Part shown: piece after piece, positions 1 to 5,110 of the stretch | Position numbering within the stretch: the stretch's first letter is position 1 | Layout of the letters: each line of letters opens with the position of its first letter | Source: Thermodesulfobacteriota bacterium | GTDB lineage: Bacteria > Desulfobacterota > Desulfomonilia > Desulfomonilales > Desulfomonilaceae | Length of the DNA: 5,518 bases | Direction of reading: 5' to 3' | Assembly: GCA_030837305.1 (NCBI GenBank) | Contig: JAUPKT010000334.1 | Span: forward strand, 1-5,518 | The notes under the pieces: generated by a model | What the model saw: only the letters and a program-made list of their open reading frames with translations | Told to the model about the DNA's origin: nothing | Databases searched by the model: none | Position numbers and translations under genes: made by a program

Positions 1-588
1 CGGCACCAATGTGATGACCGGTCTGTGAGGAACGAGGGCCAATTGTCTCCTGAGTTCAAGTTGGTCGACGACCGCAGGGATGTCACGCACCATAGTGTGT
101 CCTACAAAGTCAGCTTTCAGACCCGCCGATTTGTACAACTCCTCCTCGAATGGAAATATGGTCATCATGCGATCCACTCGCTGGAGAATTTTCTTGATGC
201 GTCCCTTTCTCCACGCCCAGATCTGAGGACTTATGAAGTAACACACGGGAATGCCATATTTGTTGGCTATGCGGCACAGTCTGAGATTCACATCGGGAAA
301 ATCAACGGGGATGAATAGCTGATGACGACGGGATCTGAGTTCGCTTTTCATTCGCATGTACGCAGCGGCTATGTTACGAACTTTTCCCAAGCCCTCACTT
401 AAACCTATGGTATTGACATCTCGGTAATGGGAAAGAAGTTCCATACCGGCGGAAGCCAACGCATCCCCACCTATCCCGCAAATTTCTATTGAGGGATCTA
501 GCGTCTTGAGATGGCGAACCATCTCGGCGGCGTGGTAGTCGCCGGATGCCTCGCCCGCAAGCAGGAGTATGGAAGATCTTTCAGGCAT
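1..588 (-). CDS. lpxB: Lipid-A-disaccharide synthase, N-terminal half (cut by window edge)
   Basis: LpxB (GT19) joins UDP-2,3-diacylglucosamine to 2,3-diacylglucosamine-1-phosphate to form the lipid A disaccharide at the inner face of the cytoplasmic membrane. The 196 visible codons carry the family landmarks: LLLAGEASGDYH at residues 8-19, CGIGGDAL at 37-44, IGLSE at 61-65, VDFPDVNLRL at 95-104 (Asp96 aligns with the conserved Asp of the family's D-x-P-x-x-N motif), YFISPQIWAW at 117-126, FPFEEELY at 145-152 and FVGHT at 161-165. The UDP-binding C-terminal half lies beyond position 1; the family is usually about 380 residues. ATG at 588 is chosen because it puts the GEASGD motif at the usual distance from the N-terminus, but its Shine-Dalgarno is poor. 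In-frame ATGs at 627 and 702 would add 13 or 38 residues, and the frame closes at 735. The start overlaps the stop of a short upstream ORF (ATGCCTGA), which could mean translational coupling. The family call is very secure; the exact start is less so. Confidence 0.95.
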   Translation of the reverse strand, partial: MPERSSILLLAGEASGDYHAAEMVRHLKTLDPSIEICGIGGDALASAGMELLSHYRDVNTIGLSEGLGKVRNIAAAYMRMKSELRSRRHQLFIPVDFPDVNLRLCRIANKYGIPVCYFISPQIWAWRKGRIKKILQRVDRMMTIFPFEEELYKSAGLKADFVGHTMVRDIPAVVDQLELRRQLALVPHRPVITLVP

Positions 589-760
589 CAAAAGAGGTCT
601 CAATGATCCTTTGGCTAAATTTGTCATTCTCACACACCAAATTTTTCTTGACAACAAAAATATCTGTGATAAGGCTCCCCTCGAAAATTCCGCTTTTTTC
701 ATAAAAGATTTCAGCTGGATGATCGGGAATACTCAAATGTTTCACCATTCCCGTTTCCAT
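581..760 (-). CDS. Possible small protein overlapping the lpxB start
   Basis: This minus-strand ORF gives 59 residues from ATG 760 or 55 from ATG 748. It ends with a TGA at 583-581 that overlaps the lpxB ATG within ATGCCTGA. The product is soluble-looking, with segments such as IPDHPAEIFYEKSGIF and ITDIFVVKKNLV and no signal peptide or membrane segment. I do not recognise it. The stop/start overlap and plausible composition favour a real, coupled gene or the remnant tail of a longer one. Against it, neither start has a convincing Shine-Dalgarno, and lpxB could itself be extended through the same DNA in another frame. Further upstream the frame stays open to ATGs at 793, 796 and 832, but those would run into the divergent radical SAM gene and look unlikely. 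Confidence 0.35.
   Translation of the reverse strand: METGMVKHLSIPDHPAEIFYEKSGIFEGSLITDIFVVKKNLVCENDKFSQRIIETSFDA
648..653 (+). promoter_or_regulatory. Possible -35 box upstream of the radical SAM gene
   Basis: A perfect TTGACA lies 142 bases before the ATG at 795. The best -10 at normal spacing is weak (TAAGGC at 670-675, 16-base spacer), so this may be chance. It falls in the short divergent region between the lpxB side and the radical SAM gene, where promoters are expected. Confidence 0.25.
724..753. promoter_or_regulatory. Inverted repeat (7-bp arms) upstream of the radical SAM gene
   Basis: The arms CGGGAAT (724-730) and ATTCCCG (747-753) are perfectly complementary and 16 bases apart. 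They could be operator half-sites for a dimeric regulator, or form a hairpin in the 5' leader of the radical SAM transcript. The element overlaps the 5' end of the possible small minus-strand ORF, so it could also affect that gene. Confidence 0.35.
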
Positions 761-763
761 CTT

Positions 764-778
764 GCAATTTGGAATTGC
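764..778. promoter_or_regulatory. Tight inverted repeat next to the ribosome binding site
   Basis: GCAATT (764-769) and AATTGC (773-778) form a perfect 6-bp inverted repeat around TGG. It ends two bases before the GGAGGAG Shine-Dalgarno of the radical SAM gene. A protein bound here, or a short hairpin, would sit directly against the ribosome landing site. It follows the longer inverted repeat at 724-753. Confidence 0.35.
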
Positions 779-780
779 CA

Positions 781-787
781 GGAGGAG
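781..787 (+). promoter_or_regulatory. Shine-Dalgarno that fixes the radical SAM start
   Basis: GGAGGAG ends 7 bases before ATG 795. This selects the internal ATG over the one 33 bases upstream at 762, which would also place the inverted repeat inside the coding sequence. Confidence 0.8.
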
Positions 788-794
788 CTGCATC

Positions 795-2312
795 ATGAAA
801 CTAGGACTTTGCGAGAAGTGTGGTCTGCCCACTGATGCATGTTACGAAATCAGAAACAATCAGGTTTATCTTGTAAAATTCTGCAAAGATTGTGGGAGGA
901 CCGCGTCCCTTGTAACAAAAGATGCCCGCAAATGGAGATGGAAGAGAGACATTATCGAATACAAGGACCCGGCAATTTCCGGTTGCGATCTGAACTGCAA
1001 GGCGTGCGACCACCAGCTTCACAAGAAACCCAACACCGTTGCCATCGATGTAACCAACTTATGCAACCAGCATTGTCCCATCTGTCTTGCCTATGTCGAT
1101 GCCATGGGTTTTTCCTATCATCCTCCAATAGAATATTTCGAAAAGATTTTTAAGCACTTTCAGAATCAAGACCCGCGTCCAAACATGTGCTTCTTTGGGG
1201 GTGAGCCGACCGTGCATCGGGATTTTATCTCGATTGTACAGATGGCAAAAGATTATGGATTCCAGGTGCAGGTCTTCACCAACGGTCTGAAATTGGCGGA
1301 CAAGGAATACTGCAGAGAACTCTGTGCCCTCGGGATTCAGGTCAATTTCGGGTTTGACGGAACCAAACGAGAGATTTACCAAGTATTGAGAGGTGACAAT
1401 TCCCTTGCGGCAAAGAAGAAAGCCTTCGAGAACGTGATCGAATGCGGCGTTAACAAACTGGCGGTCATTACTACGGTGGCTAACGGTGTTAACGACGGGG
1501 ATATGAAGAACGTGTTGGAGTTCATACATCAATTTAGCGATCATGTGTCGGTCTGGGGTTTTGTGCCCCTCACCCCATGTTGGGACGGAGAGGTCAATCT
1601 CGATCCGACAACGACCGAATGCGTCGAGAGAATATTTCAGAAACTCATACCTGAAGTTGAGTTTGTACCGACCGGGATGATGAATTTTCAAGTGCTCTCG
1701 AAGTTCTTTGGGCGTCAGACATTGGGAGGCTCTCACCCGAATTGCGAGAGTGCTACATTGCTTGTGTCTGATGGAACGAGCTACAACCCAATATCCGCAT
1801 ATCTGCATGTTCCGCTCTCAGAGCTTCTCGTTCGACTGCGGAAATTAGACAAAGGTCTTGCTTCGAGGGCTAACCTGTTGCCGTCTCGAGGTATTAGACG
1901 TTTTTTCTTTGATATCAGGGCGATTATCAGCACAATCGGGGTGTTAGGCGGCGCTTTGCATGTGTCCAAGATCTTTGGGAACGGATCCCCTTGGCCCATC
2001 GCCCTGGCCCTGGTAGACATGGCCAGGGGTGTAAAGATAGACCGTATCCTTGCCAATAGGACGAGGTGCAAGAACATGCTGACACTCATCACCATACCGT
2101 ACGAGGACCAGGGAGGCCTGGAAGATGCACGGTTGCATGATTGTCCGGCTGTCTTTGCGTATGAGGATGTGGAGTCAGGGGGGATTCGGACCGCTGCGTT
2201 TTGTTCGTGGCAGACAATTAAGGACGAGAAATGCCGGAAGATTCAGGACCATTATGATAGGCTCCTCAATGAAGGGGAGGAGAAAGAGAGAGTATCGGTC
2301 TCCGGAGCATAG
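795..2312 (+). CDS. Radical SAM protein of the Tes/COG1964 type (possible lipid-tail enzyme)
   Basis: This 505-residue radical SAM enzyme has a multi-cluster layout. An N-terminal knuckle domain has CEKC (6-9) and CKDC (30-33). An auxiliary CX3CX2C follows at Cys64, Cys68 and Cys71. The radical SAM CX3CX2C is Cys90, Cys94 and Cys97 (CNQHCPIC), with the SAM-binding GGEPT at 135-139. Cys261 and GSHPNC (312-317) lie further on, and more cysteines follow in the C-terminal third. From memory, this order matches the family of archaeal tetraether synthase (Tes, MJ0619 type), including the length near 500, the knuckle domain ahead of the core and the SHPxC motif. Tes joins lipid tails through carbon-carbon bonds. 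Bacterial relatives have varied or unknown substrates. A membrane-lipid substrate is an inference, supported only by the family and the divergent lpxB. Expression is probably monocistronic, since the next gene converges. Radical SAM family is near certain; the Tes-like subgroup is likely; the substrate is unknown. Confidence 0.9.
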   Translation: MKLGLCEKCGLPTDACYEIRNNQVYLVKFCKDCGRTASLVTKDARKWRWKRDIIEYKDPAISGCDLNCKACDHQLHKKPNTVAIDVTNLCNQHCPICLAYVDAMGFSYHPPIEYFEKIFKHFQNQDPRPNMCFFGGEPTVHRDFISIVQMAKDYGFQVQVFTNGLKLADKEYCRELCALGIQVNFGFDGTKREIYQVLRGDNSLAAKKKAFENVIECGVNKLAVITTVANGVNDGDMKNVLEFIHQFSDHVSVWGFVPLTPCWDGEVNLDPTTTECVERIFQKLIPEVEFVPTGMMNFQVLSKFFGRQTLGGSHPNCESATLLVSDGTSYNPISAYLHVPLSELLVRLRKLDKGLASRANLLPSRGIRRFFFDIRAIISTIGVLGGALHVSKIFGNGSPWPIALALVDMARGVKIDRILANRTRCKNMLTLITIPYEDQGGLEDARLHDCPAVFAYEDVESGGIRTAAFCSWQTIKDEKCRKIQDHYDRLLNEGEEKERVSVSGA

Positions 2313-2319
2313 TGAGAGT

Positions 2320-2346
2320 GATACCCTCGGAAATCTCCGGGGTATC
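2320..2346. terminator. Hairpin between convergent genes, possible bidirectional terminator
   Basis: GATACCC pairs with GGGTATC, and inside them CGGA pairs with TCCG around a 4-base loop (AATC). This gives 11 base pairs with one bulged T at 2327. It starts 7 bases after the radical SAM stop and lies 34 bases beyond the stop of the minus-strand exported protein gene. No T-run follows on either strand, so it is not a classic intrinsic terminator. It may protect 3' ends or pause polymerase. Confidence 0.45.
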
Positions 2347-2379
2347 AAAGCAATAAGTATTATAACTGTACTGTGTTCT

Positions 2380-2655
2380 CTACCAATGATGTTGCCGATG
2401 GGTATAAGGGTCGTACCCTCGATGCCCATGTGTCGGATGTCCCCATTGGACCCCTCCCCCAGGATATAAGACAATTCCGCCGTGAGGGCCCCATTTGACA
2501 CTGCCGTAGGGAAAACAAACCGCACCTCGACCAGCGCCCAATTCCACAACCCCGCCAGGGAAGGACAGCCACCAGGCATGAGCGTTGTTCCCTGATAACC
2601 ATCCCAAGGCCATCACAAGGAAGAAGCCCACTAATGTCCTCTTCAATAATTTCAT
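2380..2655 (-). CDS. Small exported protein with 16-residue Pro/Gly repeats and His-rich tail
   Basis: This 91-residue protein starts with a clear Sec signal peptide: MKLLKR, a hydrophobic core around residues 8-20, and a probable cleavage after AHA at residues 25-27. The mature part is three tandem 16-residue units at 31-46, 47-62 and 63-77 (last slightly short). Their pattern is [SCL]-[FY]-P-x-G-x-V-x-[LW]-G followed by a Gly-rich stretch and mostly Val. This suggests a short beta-strand repeat stack. The tail (73-91) has six His and ends in Trp, which could bind metal. ATG 2655 is favoured by AAGGAAAGGA just upstream; a second perfect AGGAGG lies at 2682-2687 with no start near it. The gene converges on the radical SAM gene and diverges from the glycosyltransferase. 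No family is recognised. Periplasmic or surface location is inferred from the signal peptide; no lipobox is seen. Confidence 0.8.
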   Translation of the reverse strand: MKLLKRTLVGFFLVMALGWLSGNNAHAWWLSFPGGVVELGAGRGAVCFPYGSVKWGPHGGIVLYPGGGVQWGHPTHGHRGYDPYTHRQHHW

Positions 2656-2689
2656 GGTCCTTTCCTTTCTGAAAGACGATTCCTCCTCT

Positions 2690-2711
2690 AATTGAATAAT
2701 TCGAAATTGAA
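2690..2711. repeat. Two copies of AATTGAA in the divergent intergenic region
   Basis: AATTGAA occurs at 2690-2696 and 2705-2711, 15 bases apart, in the A+T-rich gap between the exported-protein gene and the glycosyltransferase. It could be paired regulator half-sites or part of a promoter region. No convincing -35/-10 pair was found on either strand of this 147-base gap. A chance repeat in A+T-rich DNA is quite possible. Confidence 0.2.
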
Positions 2712-2802
2712 GGTGCAAATCTGACGAAAAAAATATTAGGTGTAGTAATCTTCTTGGATCCTTTCGAGACGGGAAGAGCATCAGGAGAAAAGAGCACCCA
2801 CA

Positions 2803-3651
2803 TTGCCTCTCACAAGCGTTGTAATACCGACGTACAATAGGGCCGACGTTGTCGGCAGGGCATTGGAATCGGTCCTGGGGCAAGACTTCCAGGACCTTGA
2901 AATCATTGTCGTGGATGACGGCTCCACTGACAGTACTCTGCAAGTGTTAGAGAAATATGGTAGCGCAGTAAGGGTATTGACTCAAGGGCATAAAGGGGTT
3001 TCTTCCGCTCGCAACCTGGGAATCTTTCAAAGCAACGGCGCGTTGTTGGCGTTTTTAGACTCCGATGACCAATGGCTGCCCGAGAAGCTGGCGGTTCAGG
3101 TCCGTCTTTTTGACCCTGGGAACCCTGATTTTGTCTGCCACACTGATGAAATTTGGATGCGAGACGCTCGCGAGGTCCATCCGAGAGATATCCATAGAAA
3201 GCAGGGCGGCAGATTTTTCGAGAGAGCCTTGGAAAGATGTCTTATCAGCCCGTCGTCTGTCGTTGTCTCTCGAGCCCTGCTGGACAAAGTCGGGGTGTTT
3301 GACGAAACATTCCCGGCTGCGGAAGATTACGATCTTTGGCTTCGCATTACCGCATTTCATGAAGTGGATTTCATTCCCCAACGCCTTGTAATCAAACATG
3401 GTGGAAGAGACGATCAACTTTCGCTCGCCATTCCAGCGATAGATCGTTTTCGCATAGCGGCAATTCAGAAGATCCTGAAGGATCCGCGTTTATCTCGAGA
3501 TCTTCGAGATGCAGCGGTAAGAGAGCTGACCAAGAAGTGCGGGATTGTTGCAGGAGGATTGAGAAAAAGAGGCAAAATCGAGGAGGCATGGAAATATGAA
3601 GAATTGGCTCTCTCATACGAGAAATATGGTGGTGGGTCTAGAGAATTGTGA
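2803..3651 (+). CDS. Glycosyltransferase family 2 protein
   Basis: This 282-residue GT-A fold enzyme transfers a sugar from a nucleotide-sugar donor; donor and acceptor cannot be told. The N-terminal nucleotide-binding region has SVVIPTYNRADVV (5-17) and IIVVDDGSTDST (34-45). The metal-binding DxD-type motif is DSDD at 86-89 (AFLDSDDQWLPEKL). The probable catalytic-base region is EDYDLWLRI at 174-182. No transmembrane segment is visible, so it should be cytosolic or membrane-peripheral, as for O-antigen or other envelope glycan enzymes. The only usable start in frame is TTG 2803: the frame closes at 2746-2748 and no ATG or GTG lies between. An AGGAG at 2783-2787 is rather far (15 bases), with a weaker AGAG closer. 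Its 3' end overlaps the ParB-like gene by 56 bases, so the two are probably co-transcribed. Confidence 0.92.
   Translation: MPLTSVVIPTYNRADVVGRALESVLGQDFQDLEIIVVDDGSTDSTLQVLEKYGSAVRVLTQGHKGVSSARNLGIFQSNGALLAFLDSDDQWLPEKLAVQVRLFDPGNPDFVCHTDEIWMRDAREVHPRDIHRKQGGRFFERALERCLISPSSVVVSRALLDKVGVFDETFPAAEDYDLWLRITAFHEVDFIPQRLVIKHGGRDDQLSLAIPAIDRFRIAAIQKILKDPRLSRDLRDAAVRELTKKCGIVAGGLRKRGKIEEAWKYEELALSYEKYGGGSREL
3581..3586 (+). promoter_or_regulatory. Shine-Dalgarno inside the glycosyltransferase gene
   Basis: AGGAGG ends 9 bases before ATG 3596. This supports that ATG as the ParB-like start even though it lies well inside the glycosyltransferase reading frame. The later in-frame ATG at 3626 has no comparable site. 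Confidence 0.6.
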
Positions 3652-4540
3652 CCTGGATGACGAGACATACCATGTGCCGTGCTACTCCTCTCTTGAACCG
3701 TTGATGCGATCCATTGAGAGAGTCGGCGTTCTTTGTAAGCCGGTGATGCAGGAGCGTTTGAACGGACGCCTCATCCCGCTTTTGGGGCGGAGAAGGCTGA
3801 AAGCCGCTCGAGGACTAGGCATGACTGAGATGCCTGTGAGCATCTTGCCCCGTGACATATCAGAGGCCGAGTGCTATGAACTGGCATTCTGGGACAATAT
3901 CGGTCATCGAGAACTTGAATTGCCTTCGAAAGCCTTCGTCGTAGCCCGGCTACTGGAGGTGTTTCCTCGCACCGACGTCGCATCTCGTTTCCTGTCGGTC
4001 TTGGGGATTACCCCGTGGGGGCCGAGAATTGAAGAACTAAAGCTCCTCGCCCAACTCGACCGTGAGATCAGCTCTCTCCTTGCCGCAGGAAGATTGAAGG
4101 AAAAAACGGCCCTTACCATTGCAAGAATCAGCGGGCTAGATCAGAAAGTTTGCGTGCGGTTGCTTGACGAACTGAAACCCAATGTCAACAAGGCCCACGA
4201 ATTGATTGCCGGCCTTTTTGACCTCTCGGTCACCAAGGGATGCGGTATCGATGAGATTGTCCAAGGCTCTGGAATAGCGGGGATAATAGAGAGCAATGAC
4301 AGCTCCCCTCATGAAAAGATTGATATGCTGCGATCTTGGCTAAAGCGTATGAGGTGTCCGGAGCTATACCAGGATGAATTAGAATTTCAGGAGTGGCTGA
4401 GACGTCAGCCGTTGCCCGAGAACGTATCGATAAAACCGCAACAAGCGTTCGAAGATCCCGGCTGTACCATTGAAATCAGGCTTCAATCAAAAAGTGAAGT
4501 TCCCAACCTTTTAAGAAATCTGGAACTCATGCCGTTCTGA
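3596..4540 (+). CDS. ParB N-terminal-domain protein without an adjacent ParA
   Basis: This 314-residue protein has a ParB/Spo0J-type N-terminal domain. The box GRRRLKAARGLGMTEMP at 64-80 corresponds to the GERRxxA nucleotide (CTP)-binding motif, with Arg in place of the usual Glu. The segment DNIGHRELELPSKA at 100-113 stands where ParB proteins have ENxQRxxLxPxE. A helical region follows at about 144-195, in the place of the ParB helix-turn-helix DNA-binding domain, then VNKAHELIAGL (about 197-207). The C-terminal part with WLRRQPLP and FEDPG resembles a set of deltaproteobacterial ParB-like proteins, from memory. No ParA and no obvious centromere-like repeats are in the window, so a role in regulation or another DNA-bound function is as likely as chromosome partition. 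Start 3596 rests on AGGAGG; 3626 is the alternative and gives a start closer to the ParB core. It is coupled to the glycosyltransferase by overlap. Confidence 0.82.
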   Translation: MKNWLSHTRNMVVGLENCDLDDETYHVPCYSSLEPLMRSIERVGVLCKPVMQERLNGRLIPLLGRRRLKAARGLGMTEMPVSILPRDISEAECYELAFWDNIGHRELELPSKAFVVARLLEVFPRTDVASRFLSVLGITPWGPRIEELKLLAQLDREISSLLAAGRLKEKTALTIARISGLDQKVCVRLLDELKPNVNKAHELIAGLFDLSVTKGCGIDEIVQGSGIAGIIESNDSSPHEKIDMLRSWLKRMRCPELYQDELEFQEWLRRQPLPENVSIKPQQAFEDPGCTIEIRLQSKSEVPNLLRNLELMPF

Positions 4541-4553
4541 ATCCTGAACAAGA

Positions 4554-4585
4554 GGACCGGAATGAGATCCGGCTCTACCGGGTCC
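4554..4585. terminator. Possible hairpin between convergent ParB-like and 56-residue genes
   Basis: GGACCGG (4554-4560) can pair with CCGGGTCC (4578-4585) with one bulged G. An alternative smaller hairpin pairs CCGGA (4557-4561) with TCCGG (4568-4572). It lies 14 bases after the ParB-like stop and 11 bases beyond the stop of the opposing small gene. No T-run follows, so termination is only a suggestion based on position. Confidence 0.35.
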
Positions 4586-4595
4586 ACCCTTTCAG

Positions 4596-4766
4596 CTATT
4601 TCTCACGAAATTCATCCTTGATGCTTTGCGGAAGTTCGCTGTCATCAATTTGGACAAGGGAGTCCAGCTTCTTCTTGAAAGATTGTTCCCGGCTTATCAT
4701 ATCATCTAACTTCTCCAAATCCGTAGACTGTGTCGATTCGAGAACTTCATTCTTTGCATCCGTCAT
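4596..4766 (-). CDS. Small charged protein, 56 residues, unknown function
   Basis: The ATG at 4766 is preceded by GGAGG (4777-4773) with a 6-base gap, an excellent translation start, and the stop is TAG at 4598-4596. The product is highly charged and hydrophilic, with acidic and lysine-rich stretches (MTDAKNEVLEST, SREQSFKKKLDSL, SIKDEFREK). It is probably largely helical, and no signal peptide, membrane segment or cysteine is seen. I do not recognise it. It converges on the ParB-like gene and diverges from the 81-residue gene, so it appears to be its own transcription unit with a promoter in 4767-4864. A small adaptor or regulatory protein would fit, but that is a guess. The plus-strand ORF across the same DNA has no Shine-Dalgarno and is judged a shadow. 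Confidence 0.65.
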   Translation of the reverse strand: MTDAKNEVLESTQSTDLEKLDDMISREQSFKKKLDSLVQIDDSELPQSIKDEFREK

Positions 4767-4772
4767 GCTATG

Positions 4773-4777
4773 CCTCC
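4773..4777 (-). promoter_or_regulatory. Shine-Dalgarno of the 56-residue gene
   Basis: GGAGG on the minus strand, 6 bases before ATG 4766. It is the main reason for calling this short reading frame a gene. Confidence 0.65.
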
Positions 4778-4799
4778 GAGATATTCAGCCGCTCCGATA

Positions 4800-4811
4800 A
4801 TGATCAATCAT
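4800..4811. promoter_or_regulatory. Short inverted repeat in a divergent intergenic region
   Basis: ATGAT-CA-ATCAT forms a 12-base near-palindrome 34 bases upstream of the 56-residue gene and 53 bases upstream of the 81-residue gene. It is placed to act as an operator for either or both. No good -35/-10 pair was found on either strand. It is short enough to be chance. Confidence 0.25.
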
Positions 4812-4864
4812 CAATGACCATAGCTCACTCGCTCGAATCTAGCATGAATGAGGTTGTGTGTTAA

Positions 4865-5110
4865 GTGGAGCTTCTTTCTTTGACGGATGCCCAGGTCTCG
4901 TTAATCAATGAACTGATGATTCATGAATTCTCTCTCGGCCATTTCATCGAAATAATTGACAGTATCTTTGGCATTGGCTACCTTGACGATAATAAGAGGA
5001 GGGATGTCGTTGTCAATATACAGAAAAAAGACCATGCCCAAGGACGCCAACCCATTTCATCAACGACTGAAGTCTTCCTCATAAAGGACGGTTCGGAATG
5101 TCCCAGATGA
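4865..5110 (+). CDS. Small protein, 81 residues, unknown; coupled to the next gene
   Basis: The frame opens right after a TAA at 4862-4864, so GTG 4865 is the earliest start. TGAGG at 4849-4853 is an acceptable Shine-Dalgarno with an 11-base gap. The first half (LTDAQVSLINELMIHEF, then HFIEIIDSIFGIGYL) looks like amphipathic helices. The second half is polar (KKDHAQGRQP onward). No signal peptide, membrane segment or cysteine cluster is seen apart from one Cys near the end. I do not recognise a family. Its last 13 bases overlap the start of the following gene, which suggests a co-translated pair and perhaps physical partners. The reading frame looks real from its composition and the tight coupling, but nothing shows its function. 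Confidence 0.6.
   Translation: MELLSLTDAQVSLINELMIHEFSLGHFIEIIDSIFGIGYLDDNKRRDVVVNIQKKDHAQGRQPISSTTEVFLIKDGSECPR

Noticed and set aside
762..794. Longer start for the radical SAM protein at ATG 762
   Set aside because: No Shine-Dalgarno, whereas ATG 795 follows GGAGGAG at ideal spacing and fits the N-terminal Cys domain of the family.
569..835. Plus-strand 88-codon frame over the lpxB/radical SAM gap
   Set aside because: It overlaps both neighbours, has no ribosome site, and its composition does not look like a protein.
1059..1808. A 249-codon minus-strand open frame
   Set aside because: It lies wholly opposite the radical SAM gene, whose motifs are unmistakable; the antisense product shows no recognisable motifs.
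2656..2943. Upstream extension of the exported-protein frame to 2943
   Set aside because: It would run into the glycosyltransferase start and bury the signal peptide; ATG 2655 has a good Shine-Dalgarno.
3771..4119. Two overlapping minus-strand frames within the ParB-like gene
   Set aside because: Shadows of a gene with a clear ParB motif; Ser/Arg-rich low-information products.
4618..4800. Plus-strand 60-codon frame
   Set aside because: It is antisense to the 56-residue gene, which has a far better translation start.
4844..4864. Six-codon mini-ORF (MNEVVC) ending directly before GTG 4865, possible leader peptide
   Set aside because: No Shine-Dalgarno, no repeated regulatory codons and no attenuator hairpin; a chance frame is more likely.
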